A stretch of 64,000 nt of DNA from Chrysemys picta bellii (GCF_011386835.1 NC_088791.1:52595498-52659497), one strand, 5' to 3'; shown: positions 12,711-25,087, counted from the first letter of the stretch. Notes: generated by a model not told the origin, from the sequence alone. Made by a program: numbers and translations.

Positions 12711-12842
12711 ATTAGGGAGTCTGTCAAGTCCCCCTTCTACTATGGTAGCCAGTAAGACAATAAGAAAGGGATCTATACCCTTCCCCTTTGGATTGGTCTT
12801 TACTGAAAAACCTGTGTCACTCCGCAGTTTTGTTCTACTTTG

Positions 12843-13526
12843 GAGACTGACGGGGCTCACTCACCACTGCAGCACCCCCTGCCGGATGTTCACCAGTGCG
12901 CCCTCTTCTGGTGGTGTCTCGCAGCCATCACTTCTGCTCTGGGACCCATATCACTCGAAAGACTCGGCATCCTCTTCAAGACACAGCCCTCCAGCTGTGC
13001 CGCACTCTGTGCTCCCACCTTCCGGGGGCGGATGTACTGCAGTCTGACAATCCAGCCACTTCCCTCAGTGGCAACTGCTGCCTGACATCTGGCCACATCC
13101 TTAGTGGTGAGGGATCCTGTAGATGGCCGCCACTTGCTGTGTCCCCTCCGACTCCTCTGTAGATCTCCCTGGGCCACTTCCCTGCAGCACCAGCACCCTC
13201 TTTGCTCTTGCCTTAGGGCCTCAGCCTGCAGATCCCTGCAGCCCTCCAGGAGCTGTCTTTAGCTCCCCACGTCTCTGCCTGCAACACCGCTCTGTCCAGG
13301 GTGCTTGCTGCCTTCAGCTTGCAAGGCAGCCAATCCTCCTCCCTCCTCAAGCTCTAGGGAGTGACAGAAGCTGCTCTGCTCTGCAGCCCTTCTTGTATGG
13401 GCCAGCCCGGCCCTGATTGGCCGCTCCTCACAGCCCTTTTCTGATTGGCTGCCTCCTGCACAGCCTCCCTAGGGCTCTGTTAGCCCCTGAGAGGCCAGAG
13501 TGGGGCAGGTGCACCATCACAGAGAC
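12843..13526 (-). mobile_element. Solo LTR nested in Gypsy gag (LTR 12848-13521, TSD GAGAC)
   Basis: A 674-bp GC-rich segment, TG...CA on both strands, flanked by perfect 5-bp direct repeats GAGAC (12843-12847 and 13522-13526). On the minus strand it starts TGTGATGGTGCACC and has two CCAAT-type boxes (agccaatcag, ggccaatcag near 13,400-13,460). A degraded TATA position follows near 13,395. Gag homology is continuous across the site if the LTR is removed. The 5-bp TSD suits a Gypsy or spuma-like integrase. The ORFs across 12.74-13.42 kb are chance readings of this GC-rich LTR. Confidence 0.8.
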
Positions 13527-13529
13527 AAA

Positions 13530-13790
13530 TAGTTCCCCAAAGCTCCTAGGCTGTTGTGAGGCTTGAGGCAGTGGTGAGCTTCAGAGTGGTGCAGATCTCT
13601 CTTGCTTGTTCCCCAACAAGTTAAAATAACAGTTTGACTTTCCTGCTGTTGTCATCCTCTTGCATAGCCAGCTCTGTGTACAGCTCAAATTCCTCCTTCC
13701 ACCGGGTCCATCACTGGGCTAGGTTTGTGTCTGCAAAATCCAGGAGGGCTTCAGAGTTCCATAGCTCATGCTGCCAGCTGCTGCACTGCA
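13530..13790 (-). pseudogene. Gypsy gag remnant, N-terminal part
   Basis: The minus strand encodes TRWKEEFELYTELAMQED and then DNSRKVKLLF and LVGEQAREI, a characteristic Ty3/Gypsy Gag stretch ('W--F--Y--A----------LL--VGE-A-EI'). At least one in-frame stop lies within. It starts shortly inside the 5' LTR, as gag should. Confidence 0.65.
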
Positions 13791-13819
13791 GAGAACTCAC
13801 AGCTCAGACGCTGTCACCA

Positions 13820-14021
13820 TGTTTCATTAGCAAAACGTGAAGCTGAATACACGTTAAGTTGAACAAGTGGAACTTTATTAAACCCTGTGCACTGCTCTGT
13901 CCATATGGCTGCACTGCTTCTAGCCCAACTCCCCACATTCCCTGTTTCATGGTGTCCCCCCACTAACAATCCCTTCAGGGCACATGGGTCCTCTGACTTC
14001 AGTTCCACTGATCATGATACA
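13820..14021 (-). repeat. 5' LTR of the Gypsy element
   Basis: About 202 bp, TG...CA. On the minus strand it starts TGTATCATGATCAGTGG and carries AATAAA just before ttccacttgttc. It is followed by TGGTGACAGCGTCTGAGC at the place of a primer binding site (13802-13819). Confidence 0.65.
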
Positions 14022-14029
14022 CTGCACCA

Positions 14030-14985
14030 CTTAAAAGGGTTTTATGGATTGCTTTACACCCCATGCAACTGGCTCTCCATGGTGTGCTGCTGCTCTGCCT
14101 GTATGTCACATGTCCCAAACTAGCTCTAAATGATTAGCCTCCCCTTGAACTATCAGCCATTCGTCTGGCCCCATGGAAACTAATGAGATTTCTGCCATTG
14201 TTGTCAGCAGAACTAGTGTTTGGTCCTTCAATCTTTTATTAAAACAATCTTACATCAGAAGGTTTCTGTCTTTAACTTGCTTTCAGGTGCCAATCTAGAT
14301 CTATTTGTTAACCCATTGTAATATATTGTGTGTGTTCTCTTGGTGTACAAAAAAGAATTTCTTGAGCATTGAGCTATGAATAATATTTGTGTTATCCTAG
14401 TTTCTATTTTCTTCAATACTCCTATTTTTGTTTCTTCTGGATGTTTCATCTCATTTCCTTGAAGCTTCTTAATCTTGCTTGGCTGCTGAATTTCTTTAAA
14501 ATTTGTCTGTAAAAGGCTTGAGGAAAGAAGTTGGAATGTCTAGACTAAAGAAAAACAAAGCAGAGTTAACAGAAGGCTGAAAATATATTTTTGAAAGTGC
14601 ATGTAAGGTAAGGCATCTTTCCCATAAATCTTTGTTACTCTCCTTATGCATGCTCCAGATATGGTGTACGTTATTTTAACATTGCATACTAAAACTTTGT
14701 GAAACTACTGGTTTATTGATTTGCCAGTGTTCACATGCAAACTATGACATTTTCAAATGAATTGATGAAAATTTGTCTTTCCCTCTGGCAAGCACAGTTC
14801 CCCCCCGCTGGAATTAGTGTTCAGACATGAAAGTTTTCAGAATTTCCACAAAAGGGGCATATCATTAGCATGAGCCTGTTTCTGGCAGGTCTTAACCCTA
14901 TGGAAGACCTGATGCTGAAAGTCATCAGCTAAAGTGGAGTTTTGTGTGGGACTAAGTTGGGGTGAATGAGATGCCTAAATGACAG
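14030..14985. other. No feature seen
   Basis: AT-rich sequence. There are short chance ORFs and no recognisable repeat ends. Confidence 0.35.
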
Positions 14986-14994
14986 TTAATGTTA

Positions 14995-15160
14995 TCTACA
15001 GGATAAAACACTGGATTGGGTCTCAGGAGACCTGGGTTCTTTTCCAGGCTCTGACAATGACCAGTTGGAAGACCATGAGTAAGTCACTTTTCTGCTCTGT
15101 GCCTCGGTTTTCCCAACTGTAAAATTGGGATCATGATACTTTTTGCTATATGAGCTAGGT
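14995..15160 (+). mobile_element. MIR-like (CORE) SINE
   Basis: The order of motifs matches a MIR: actggattgggtctcagga, gacctgggttct (Pol III B-box region), ggctctgacaatgacc, gagtaagtcac, then ctctgtgcctcggttttcc, and aactgtaaaattgggat. This is an ancient amniote SINE and is diverged from consensus. Confidence 0.8.
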
Positions 15161-15169
15161 ATTATTATT

Positions 15170-17380
15170 GTTATTTTATTATAAATACTATGCTGGAATG
15201 CCATTTGTTTGTAGTTTCAGAGATAGAAGTCCTGTTGTTTGGAGGTGAGCCAATATCTCAGCGTATAATTTCTACCCAGCTGTCACCTGACAGACAATAC
15301 CTTGTTTTCATTTGCATATGTGCAGTTCAAACCAGAATTTTGCCCCCAAAGTTTTCTGGTTTGTTGTTTCACTGGCTGTGATGTTTGTTTTTTGTTTGTA
15401 CAATCCTGCTTAAAACAACCTCCTATGCTATTACAGAAGTGCTAGTGAACTAAACTGACTAGCATGACAGTCCTCTACTGCTGTGAAGTAGCTTTGCATT
15501 GACAAATATGCTCTTGCAACTGCTTCCGATATGCAGAATGTGTTGATGTGCTGCTCAAGGCACATCAGTAGACAGGAGCTGTAACTGTGCTTTCATTTTT
15601 TAGAAAGCGTGAAAAGTGTATCTAGAGAAAGAAATATGCCAAAAGAAATCATCATTGTCACTTCAGATTTGGCCTCACCCTCAGAATCCTAAATAAAGCA
15701 ATCCCTGCAACATTTGGATACTGGAAACTTTTATTTCAGTGGCATATTTCTGCCACTGTAATTAAAACGAGCCAAACTTACTCAAAACTCTTTATTTGTG
15801 AAGTGATGGAACTTCTACATGTATCTGAGCTAAAAAAGTGGCAGATAATCGTATCCTGTCAACAATTTATTTTACAACAAAAATTTAATATTTTTTGCCA
15901 GGCTTTAGATGTAGCAGTTGGTGGCTTTAGATTGATTTCTCTATTCCTTCAACAAGAGAACTCAAAAAGAGCTCTGAGTGTTGTCATACACAGTTTTATC
16001 CATCCAGTTTTGGAGTGTACCATATCACAACTGCAAGTTATATGTTCTGTGACTGCTGTAAGGTGACATGTAGGAGGCATATATGCTACAGGGTAGACTG
16101 ACAACCTTTAAAACTATCATTATTTAAAAAAAGGTTCTAGAATAATATTACGGTCTTTTGTGCTAAATCTAATACATGTCTTGGGTTTCTTTACTATCTA
16201 CATTTAACTAAGGCAGTCATGTTTTAATTTTTATGACATTTTATACAAAAGAAGTAAATGCATACAATAGGAACTAGATATTCCAATAATAGAATGCACA
16301 GTGAAGTACAAGGAGCTATTAACATCAGGCCTATACATGCATATTCCAGGAAGGGACAGACAACTGAAGGCAATCTATTTCCAAGCAGCCCCCAAGGTTT
16401 GGTGTTAAGCTGGCAATCAGATTTTGACCTGTCCACTTCAGCCTTTCCCCTTTATTTAGGGGGCGTGGGAAATGATAATTGGGATTCAGCTTTTTTTTTG
16501 TCAGTCCTTCCTAGTTCTGTCGGAAGGAAGAACCCTGATGGTATATCAGAAAAGGGACTGCAAAAGCATAGTCTCTCTTGATCTCATTCCCCAAAGCCTA
16601 TTTGTCATGTAGGCAATGGGAGATAGTAGAGTCATAGACTTCAGCCCTGAGAAGGCAGAAAAATTGGGTGGTTGTGTACACTGCTGCCTCATACGCAAGA
16701 ATGGGAATATTAACACCACAAAATGGAACACTAGTTGCTTCTGAAATTGCTTATGTAGATGGGGGAGCCACAGCAAAAGTAACCACTGCAGGGTAAGGCT
16801 AAGCAGCCTACAGTCCAGCTGCTGTACCTTTTGTTTACCAGATTTGGAACCTCATCTTGAATGGCATGGGCTGTCACATGAGCAGGTAGTCCCACTATAA
16901 CAGGAGACACAACATCCCCAGACCTAGACTAAAACCTGTTCTAGGCAGTAAACAGCCCTATGCACTTGCCCCACAGAATGAGATGGTTTATGATCAAGAA
17001 CCCAATGACAGAATAAAATGCAAAGATTAACTACTATCCTTCCTGACATGCTGAGTGAATTGAGGTTGCATTATGTGACCTTGTATGTGAACTTGCAGAT
17101 TTGGCCCATTTTTGGAGCATATCTACCTCTTTATTACTGGCATGTTTTACATTACTATTTTCTTTCCCTTTTTTACAAATATAATCAGAAACCCTTTTTC
17201 CACTATCACCCCTCTCCCAGGTAGGTCTGCTCCCATCCCTCATACTATGTTAATGTAATGTTCATGATCTAGCTTTAAAGCTCAAAAACAGGGAAATTCA
17301 AAGTTAAGGATGTAGCACCTTCCTGGAATTAGCCACTTGATTCCATCTGTTGAAATCCCTTTGTGCAGGTAGCAGGGTAA
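15170..17380. other. No gene seen
   Basis: AT-rich sequence with short chance ORFs and a T-run near 16,490. Nothing assignable. Confidence 0.35.
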
Positions 17381-17790
17381 GCTCTAGAGCTGCTTAGGAA
17401 TTTTTAAACTGAAATTTTTTTTGCTGCAAAATGCCAATAACCAAAACAAAACCTTTTTGCAGGAAAGGGTCTGATTTGATAAATTTCTCAAATTGAAATT
17501 TTTTGAAAAAGTTTCTGAATGTTTTGTTTTGACTTTTTCAAATTGATAAAAATTCCAGTTTTTCACGTTGAAGTTATTTTTTTGTTTTGAAATTTAAGCT
17601 AATTATAGCAAATGGTCAAAACTGAAATGAAATATTTCAGTTCACCCAAATCTACTTTTTTTTTTCTTCAGATTTTCAATTCATAAACATTTTTGTGATA
17701 GACTTTTTGTCCCAATTTGGAATGGGATTTTTTTTTTAAATCTCAAATTTTCACAGAACAGGAAAAATTGTTCTCACCTAGGTTTATCAT
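17380..17790. repeat. AT-rich low-complexity block
   Basis: Runs of T and A alternate with gaaattttt/aaaaattcc-like pieces, giving many short imperfect inverted repeats. It is probably the remains of an old DNA element or simple sequence. Confidence 0.4.
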
Positions 17791-17934
17791 CCTTCATTCT
17801 AAACATCCTAATGTTTAAGGGATTAAGCAGAGTCATTAAAAATGAATAATGTGTCATAGCAAATAATTTTTAAACGATTCAGCATTTATATAAAAGTTAT
17901 GGGTTCTACCTTTTTCATTCCTTACATTTATTTC

Positions 17935-18242
17935 TTAGGGTACGTCTACACTACCCACCAGATTGGCGGGTAGTGATCAATCTATTGGGGATCGATTTAT
18001 CGTGTCTATTGTAGACGTGATAAACTCGATCCCCGATTGCTGTGCCGTTGACTCCGGAACTCCACCGCGGCGAGCGGCGGAAGCGGAGTCGATGGGGGAG
18101 CAGCAGCGGTCGACTTGCTGCCCTCCTCACGGCGAGGTAAATGGACCTAAGATACGCCAACTTCAGCTACGCTATTTGCGTAGCTGAAGTTGCGAATCTT
18201 AGGTCGATCCCTGCCCCCCCCCCCAGTGTAGACCTAGCCTTA
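17935..18242. mobile_element. Hairpin MITE, PIF/Harbinger-like (302 bp, TSD TTA)
   Basis: The element spans 17938-18239, flanked by TTA on both sides. Ends are GGGTACGTCTACACT and AGTGTAGACCTAGCC, a 15-base TIR with two or three mismatches. Two internal hairpins stand out: ggggatcgatttatcgtgtc against its inverted copy in gacgtgataaactcgatccc, and tcagctacgctatttgcgtagctga near 18,162-18,187. A 3-bp TTA duplication and GG...CC ends suit PIF/Harbinger. No transposase is present. Confidence 0.75.
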
Positions 18243-18269
18243 ATATTCCCCACTAACCATAAAATTCTG

Positions 18270-18990
18270 ACATTGTTACCCGGGGTTCTTTCAACCCAAA
18301 ACTCTTGGTAACTTTACTCTGTGCAAGGAGGTGTCAGGAAATAAATCAGGGGAGACACGGCCGTCCGACCGATAGATGGCTGGTACAAACAGGACAACAC
18401 AAGAGTGCTTTCACTTAAAGCTAAACTGTACTAGTCTTAAGCACTTACACACGTCCGCAACAAGTTAGTAAAACACCCCCAACCCTTGATAATTACCAAA
18501 GCTGAGTGTGGCTTTTGAGTGATACAGTGGCAGCCCGTCTACTGCTGGGGAACACAAGATGCATCCAGAAGGAGAAGCCAATCCCGAAGAGTCCCGCCCA
18601 TCTCAAGCTTTCCCCCCCTTATTTATGCATAAGTAATAGAATGACATGTCCCTTAAAGAAAACTTGTCAAGTAAGCAGTTTCAAGCAAGAGGCTCCTTCT
18701 GATTATTGATTAACCAGGTGTAGGTTTTTCCAGAGTCTGCAGACCCCAATAGACATTCCTGTTCTTTTAAAATGTATGTATCAGCAACTTCAACACAGTT
18801 CTTATCAGGAAGGATGTGGGGTCGAGCTGCCCCTTCCGTGGCACCCCAAAAAACCCCTCCCCTCTTGCCTTGGTCAAGCTGAGTTTGCTGACTGGCCAAT
18901 TTACAGCTTGCTGACTAGGTTGCTTTTTAACAATAAGCCATAGTGGTTTTAGGCACTTTACTGGTTTGCCAAAGTCTCCCTGTACAACAT
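18270..18990 (-). mobile_element. Probable solo LTR (18274-18986, TSD ACAT)
   Basis: A 713-bp segment with TG...CA ends, flanked by ACAT on both sides (18270-18273 and 18987-18990). On the minus strand it starts TGTACAGGGAGAC and ends GGGTAACA. A TATA-like ataaataag occurs about halfway (near 18,610). A 4-bp duplication suits a class I (gamma-like) ERV. Four bases is weak support on its own, so the boundaries are tentative. Confidence 0.5.
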
Positions 18991-18994
18991 CACA

Positions 18995-20155
18995 GTTATT
19001 TCCACAGTAACCAATTAGTGATAAAGAATGAGAAAAGAGAAGAATATAGGGCATGTTAGTAGGATTTTTTTCTAAATAGAAGGATTCTAAGATGTTTTTG
19101 TCAAGGGGTGTCAGCTATAACAATACTGTCTGGAACATGCCTTTTTGTAGGTAATTTTATTTTCTGCATCCTGCAGGGGATGAAACAAATGAATGAATGA
19201 AGAAAGAAGTTTGCCATCTCTAGGCCATAAATTACATACTGCTAAAATGATTTGGAGATGTCAAGGGCAAGAGCTTTTTTGTACTTTTACTTGAGGAGTT
19301 ATTAATTACATTTGGTATATTGGTGTATTCTCTTCACATTATTCTCCTTGTTTGCTGCTGTGCTTTACTGCTTTCAGTGTTCGAGGCACACAAGCGGGCA
19401 TTGTATAGAATTCTCTGGGAGTTACCGATGTGGGGAGTTACTCAGCTGGTGTAAATTGACACAGCCCCACTGGTATTGATTAAACTATACTGATTTATAC
19501 CAGCTGAGGGTCAGGCCTGGATATTTAATAAGGGCCTAATTTTGCTATCCTTATGCACACTGAGTAGTACCTTACTTTGTGAGCAAACCTGTGTGTTTCA
19601 ATGGGATTATTTGTGTAGTAATGTACTACCTGATATGAATAGGAGCAAGAGATCCTTTCCTACAATGCTGAATAATCACTTTGGGACAGATCACACTCTC
19701 ATATGACAAATACCACAGAACTCAATCACTCTCTATTCCTCCTTTTTCCTCTGGCCACACTGTCAGCGTTTCCCCTGACTCCTGCTGTCTTGGGACTGCC
19801 CTCCAGAAGATTTCCCCAGTGTGTGGGGGCAACAGAGAAGTGTGATACTACACCTTAATTTTTTGCCAGATTCCATATGGGATCCTGGGGGAGAAAGATG
19901 TGCATACCCTTGACCTTCAGTTTGTGCTCTCCTTGATGAAGGTGTTCTGTGCCTATGGAGGGCCCTGAACAGTCAGTACAGAGAGACAGACTGCAGTAGT
20001 GGTGTATTAACCCCATTCTATGCAGGATGGGAAGGATCTGTGTGGAGGCTCCCCTGACAGCTACTGATCAGGGTCTGCCAGGTTTGCAAAATTTATATCA
20101 TCTCCTCTCACTGAATAAGGCACATCATGCCATTGCTAAATGATTTGCTTTGACT
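18995..20155. other. Unassigned sequence with palindromic repeat fragments
   Basis: 19,437-19,512 contains ctcagctggtgtaaat and its near inverted copy atttataccagctgag, an amniote MITE-type palindrome. 19,520-19,650 has similar 'ttttgctatcctta...caatgggatta' sequence. No gene is seen. Confidence 0.4.
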
Positions 20156-20164
20156 TCTTGCTGA

Positions 20165-21666
20165 TTTCCAAATAGAGTTTGGCTCTGTGGATATGGGGAA
20201 AGCAATGGACATGATATATCGTGACTTTAGCAAAGCTTTTGATATGGTCTCCCCAGTATTCTTGCCAGCAAGTGAAAAAAGTATGGATTGGATGAATGGA
20301 CTATAAGGTGTTAAAAGGAGTTATTAAGGTGGATAGAAAGCTGGCAAGATTGTTGGGCTTAACGGATAGTGATCAACGACTCCATGTCTAGTTGGCAGCC
20401 GGTATCAAGCGGAGTACTCCAGGGGTCGGTCCTGGGGCCGGTTTTATTCAACATCTTTATTAATGATCTGGATAATGGGATGGATTGCACTCTCAGCAAG
20501 TTCGCAGATGACACTGAGGGCTGGTCCCCACTTAGTCCGGACTTCGGACTAAGGTACGCAAATTCAGCTACGTTAATAACGTAGCTGAATTCGAAGTACC
20601 TTAGTCCGGACTTACCGGGGTCCAGACGCGGCCGGAAGTCTCCCCCCGTCGACGCCGTGTACTCCTCTCGGAGAGCTGGAGTACCGGCGCCGATTGTGGG
20701 CACTTCCGGGATCGATCCGGGATCGATTTATCGCGTCTTAACCAGACGCGATAAACCGATCCCAGAACATCGATTGCGTGCCTCCGGACCAGCCGGTAAG
20801 TGAAGACTAGCCCTAAGCTGGGGGGAGAGATAGATACGCTGGAGGGTAGGGATAGGGTCCAGAATGACCTAGACAAATTGGAGGACTGGGCCAAAAGAAA
20901 TCTGATGAGGTTCAACAAGGACAAGTGCAGAGTCCTGCACTTAGGACAGAATAATCCCAAGCTACAGGCTGGAGACCAATTGGCTAAGCGGAAGTTCTGC
21001 AGAAAAGGACTTGGGGATTGCAGTGGATGAGAAGCTGGATATGAGTCAGCAGTGTGCCCTTGTTGTCAAGAAGGCTAACAGCATATTGGGCTACATTAGT
21101 AGGAGCATTGTCAGCAGATCGAGGGAAGTGATTATTCCCCCCTATTCGGCACAGGTGAGGCCACATCTGGAGTATTATGTCCAGTTTTGCCCCCCGCCTC
21201 ACTTCAGAAAGGATGTGGACAAATTGGAGGGAGTCCAGCAGAGGGCCACGAAAATTATCAGGGGGCTGGGGCACCTGACTTATGAGGAGAGGCTGAGGGA
21301 ACTGGGTTTGTTTAGTCTGCAGAAGAGAAGAGTGAGGGGGGATTTGATAGCAGCCTTCAACTATCTGAAGGGGGGATTCCAAAGAGGATGGAGCTTGGCT
21401 GTTCTCAGTGGTGGCAGATGACTGAACAAGAAGCAATGGTCTCAAGTTGCAGTGTGGGAGGTCTAGATATTAGGAAACACTATTTCACTAGGAGGGTGGT
21501 GAAGCACTGGAATGGGTTACCTAGGGAGGTGGTGGAATCTCCATCCTTAGAGGTTTTTAAGGCCCAGCTTGACAAAGCCGTGGGTGGGATAGTTTAGTTG
21601 GTGTTGGTCCTACTTTGAGCAGGGGGTTGGACTGGATGACCTCCTGAGGTCTTCTACGATTCTATG
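20165..21666 (+). pseudogene. CR1 LINE, 3' half of ORF2 plus 3'UTR
   Basis: The conceptual product begins in the RT fingers (VDMGKAMDMIYRDFSKAFD). It continues with [19 protein letters not shown] and the catalytic FADDT box near 20,503-20,517. It resumes after a MITE insertion with [20 protein letters not shown], then [14 protein letters not shown], and ends with [18 protein letters not shown]...GGIV and a stop near 21,597. A short 3'UTR (ggttggactggatgacctcc) ends in ttctatg, the CR1 tail. Frameshifts (near 20,990 and 21,400) and a stop-rich 5' part show it is dead. The 5' truncation is typical of CR1 copies. Confidence 0.9.
20515..20816. mobile_element. Hairpin MITE inserted in CR1, same family as the 17.9-kb copy (296 bp)
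   Basis: The element spans 20518-20813, with ends GGGCTGGTCCCCACTTA and TAAGTGAAGACTAGCCC. It lies exactly between the FADDT box and the next CR1 residues. Flanks are TGA on the left and TAA on the right, a mutated 3-bp duplication. It shares with 17938-18239 the inner stem gggatcgatttatcgcgtc/gacgcgataaa and a long hairpin, ttcagctacgttaataacgtagctgaa (near 20,561-20,591). The minus and plus ORFs crossing it are not genes. Confidence 0.8.
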
Positions 21667-21669
21667 TTG

Positions 21670-24600
21670 GTCTTGACTGCCTCTTTCCCTCTGTTATGAA
21701 GCTGAAATTGTTACTGGTAGAGAAATTTACTGGTTACTGGTAGAGAACGCCCTTAGTTGGAAAGGAAGGGGGCTGCTAGCAGGGCACTTTCTGTGAGGGG
21801 CCCTTGATGTTGGAATTTACTCCACACCGTTGTCTGAAACAGTATGAATGCACTGTGCTTCAGGGAGTACAGCAAAGCCCAACTATTTTGTCAGGGTTTG
21901 GAGGGCTGGAAAGATGGCTGCAGGATTTCTCAGGGAGAGCGCTGTGTGTATAAACTTTAACCCTTTGGTTGATTAAGCTTGGCTATGAATTTTATTTAAA
22001 ATTATCAGAATTTGGGATAGATACTTTTAAATTTGTTTATTGATACAAATAAAAAATAAATATATTACTAATGAGGGAAGTATGAAAACTGTATTAAAGA
22101 ACTAGTTTTAAGATGGTCTGTCGTAGTTAGGTGCCCTCTGAATACCTGTCATAGCCTCACTTCACCAGTACAGCAATCATTTGTAGATATATTAACAAAC
22201 ATTGTTTGAATTAGGTTTCCAACATTACACTGCCATTTGGGGTATCATTGCTTTGACAAGGGAAGTATTTTTCACTTTCAGTTTAGGGGGAAAAACCTTA
22301 TTAACTTCTGCATAACACTTTAAAATTACAAATAAAGTATGTATGCCTTCTAGAGTATATAATAAAAAGCATATCACACTACTTTATCAGTTATCCAGTT
22401 TAATCCATACTGTTTCTTGCCTCTAGATGAATTCATGTGAGATGTAGCATTCTAAATGTTTGTTTCTAGTGGAGTTTATTATAAGAAAAAATAATGCTTA
22501 TATATCCTACCCTTGAGTAAGTATTGAATCTGGACTTAGCAAATGTACCGCAATATTACTTCATTACAAAATGTATTCATAAACTCTGAAATTCATTTAA
22601 AAGGATGCATAGTTAAATGACTCAACTAAAACATGATTTAAAAAATGAAACTTCAATATGTATTTCTCCTTGATTTAGTTTTTTTTTTCTGGTGGTGCAG
22701 TTATTCTCTGTTAATAAAAATAAATATCCACAAAGAATGGCTGGCCATAAACTTGAACTTTAATATAGTAAAATTATTATTTTATGTAGCTTTTCAGGGA
22801 CACTGTTTGTAAAATCAAGGGTTCCATTAATTAAATACTTCAAAAAATTCTAGAGTCAGCACTGTGGTCTGCAGGAGAGTGCCCTTCCACCCCCCCACTC
22901 CCACCCCCCGCTGTCACGACACCAAAAGGCACTCACTCCTTTCTGTGACTGGCCAGAAGACTGCACCCTAGTCTATTGGACAGAGTCCTGGATATGGTGA
23001 TCAATACATTTGTGTCTTCTCAGATGGATTATTGCATCCCATTATATCTAGGAATGAAGTCACACACCTTCAAAAGACTCCAAAACATGAGTGAGTGCCT
23101 GGTGGGGCTTGGACACTAGAGAGAAAGGTGGCTAGAAGCACCACTCCAGTGGAACTTTGGAGTTCTGCAACATGATAGACTCAGCACTGTGCAACCTTTG
23201 AGTACTGCAAGACTAAAGCCTGAATCTCCACTCTTATGGAATTTCATGTGGTATCCCTGGAAGGGACACACCAGTGTTTGGTTAATTGGAATTCAGAAAT
23301 TCAGGGTTACAATGAAATTGCAGAATGGTTGAAAGTAAAGAGAAAAATAGTGAAAGTTACAAAGCTGCAAATCAGGAAAATTTTTGTTGTGAAACCTTTT
23401 GTACAGAGATCATAAATCTCCCTGGCTGACAAGTTAAAATTGCCAGCAGTTCTGTTCTCTGGGCCAATTTCAAACATATTTGTGCAATGAGCTGCAAACT
23501 CTAGAAGCAGTTCACCCATAGGAGGATAAGTGGTGGAAATGACTTTTGTCTTGCCCTCAAAGCTTCTAGCATGGAAGGGCAGCTTTGATCTCCAGCAAAG
23601 ATTATCTAGTGGAAGTATAGAATTAGTATATCCCCAGTTGTCTCAAACTTTGCCCCTTCGCTGCTCAATACTGCCCTCTTTTAGGGGGTGTTACCTGAGT
23701 GAGAGCCTCCTGGTGCAGGGGCCATTGTAGCTGCATTTCTGCAACCTCTGTCCACAAAGTGGATGTTTTCATGGTTTGAGGCCCTCTACCAGGGTCTGAA
23801 GTGGTTCTCTATAGAGTATTGGTGTTTCTAGACTCTTGACTTTCTTGGCATCTGTTGCTCCTTTAGCATCACACAGCTGTAATTTTATATCCCTGAAATG
23901 CAAATAACAAGATACTTAGAGAATACCACATAACATAAGAAGAATCCTTTATTTTTTATTTAGTGCTATAAACATGTCTGTGCCTATTGACCCAAAGCCC
24001 AAACTATCATCTCTGCTCAACTTTCTTAATGTTGAAATGGAGGCATTTCTTTCTTTTGTGACATATCCAACAGTGATTAACCCCAACTTTAGGCACTAGA
24101 ATCCAAATTCACTAGGTATTAATAAAGACCTGTTTATCTGAGAGATAATGGAGACAGTACAACAAAATGTAAGGTAGGTGCTCACACCTTGAAGTTACCA
24201 TTATGGAATAATACTGACTGCAAAAGCCTGTCTTTGACTTTCAGCTTTGTCTCTTGTCCCAATTAGGTGAAAAAGAGCCTCCTTTATTTGTCCAGCTCAT
24301 CTCTTTCTCTCTGGCAAAGTCATGCTATCCCTTGTTTAACTTAGGCCCATGTGGCTTTCTAAGTGACTGATTTTTCAAAGTCAGGTAGTCTTTGGGCCTT
24401 TCATCAAACCACCAGGTCATAGGACCAGGCTAAATCCTGATTGGGTGATTCATCTTCCTTTCTTTCTCCCTGCTCTCTACTTCTAAGGAATGTAGTTTAC
24501 TAGTGTAAACAGTCTGTGTGGATTCGTATAGACCTGTAGAAATTACATGAAAATTATAGCGGGGACCTGTTAGGTCAGTATAAAATATTTGTATACTAAC

Positions 24601-25080
24601 AATAAATACAGAGTTGCAACATAAAATTTTAAATATAGCCACCTCTTCAACTTTCTCTCAGTTTGTAACTGTACAGAAAATGCTCTCTAGTTAAATTATA
24701 CAAATAGGGTGAGAGAGAACTAAAATTCAAACCATATTAGGATTAACATAACTATATAAAATGTTATAAAAATAATAACCGTAAACCATTACAAAAGGTT
24801 ACCTTTTCATTAACCCAAGGCAAAACTATTCTGCAGTGCAATGTTGTGATGGAGAGATAGTCACATTGGAATCAGGCTTCCAGACCTTTGACAGTAACTC
24901 TGTCAAGTATCTGACAATGAAACAGCAAACTATTTATATTAACCATCTTATGCTCATTCTGCATCAATCATTTCTTCCCTTGGAGCAGTTCTTGATGGAA
25001 TTTCATATTTGCTATTTTAATACCATTTATCTAGACTTTTCATGTGGGAGCTGGATGGGCAGAATCCTCCTCTGCCCCTA
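21670..25080. other. AT-rich sequence, no gene seen
   Basis: Short ORFs only (longest about 80 codons). A C-rich run lies at 22,890-22,910. Nothing assignable in 3.4 kb. Confidence 0.4.
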
Positions 25081-25087
25081 AGGCTGG

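Larger units (their letters stand above)
10911..14021 (-). mobile_element. Degenerate Ty3/Gypsy LTR retrotransposon with two nested insertions
   Basis: Two similar direct repeats bound the element: 13820-14021 (5' LTR on the minus strand) and 10911-11104 (3' LTR). Both carry the shared stretch ending ccactgatcatgataca. Between them, on the minus strand and in the expected order, lie a Gypsy-type gag segment (about 13,530-13,760), a second gag segment (about 12,560-12,710), a weak zinc-knuckle-like remnant (about 12,400-12,500), pol upstream of RT (11,603-11,824) and RT (11,110-11,429). RNase H and integrase are missing, because RT runs almost directly into the 3' LTR. A 674-bp solo LTR (12848-13521) sits in gag and a SINE (about 11,472-11,648) sits in RT. 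No TSD was found. Stops and frameshifts are frequent, so the copy is old and inactive. Confidence 0.75.

Noticed and set aside
12742..13416. Several 80-100-codon ORFs
   Set aside because: They fall in the GC-rich solo LTR with GAGAC duplications.
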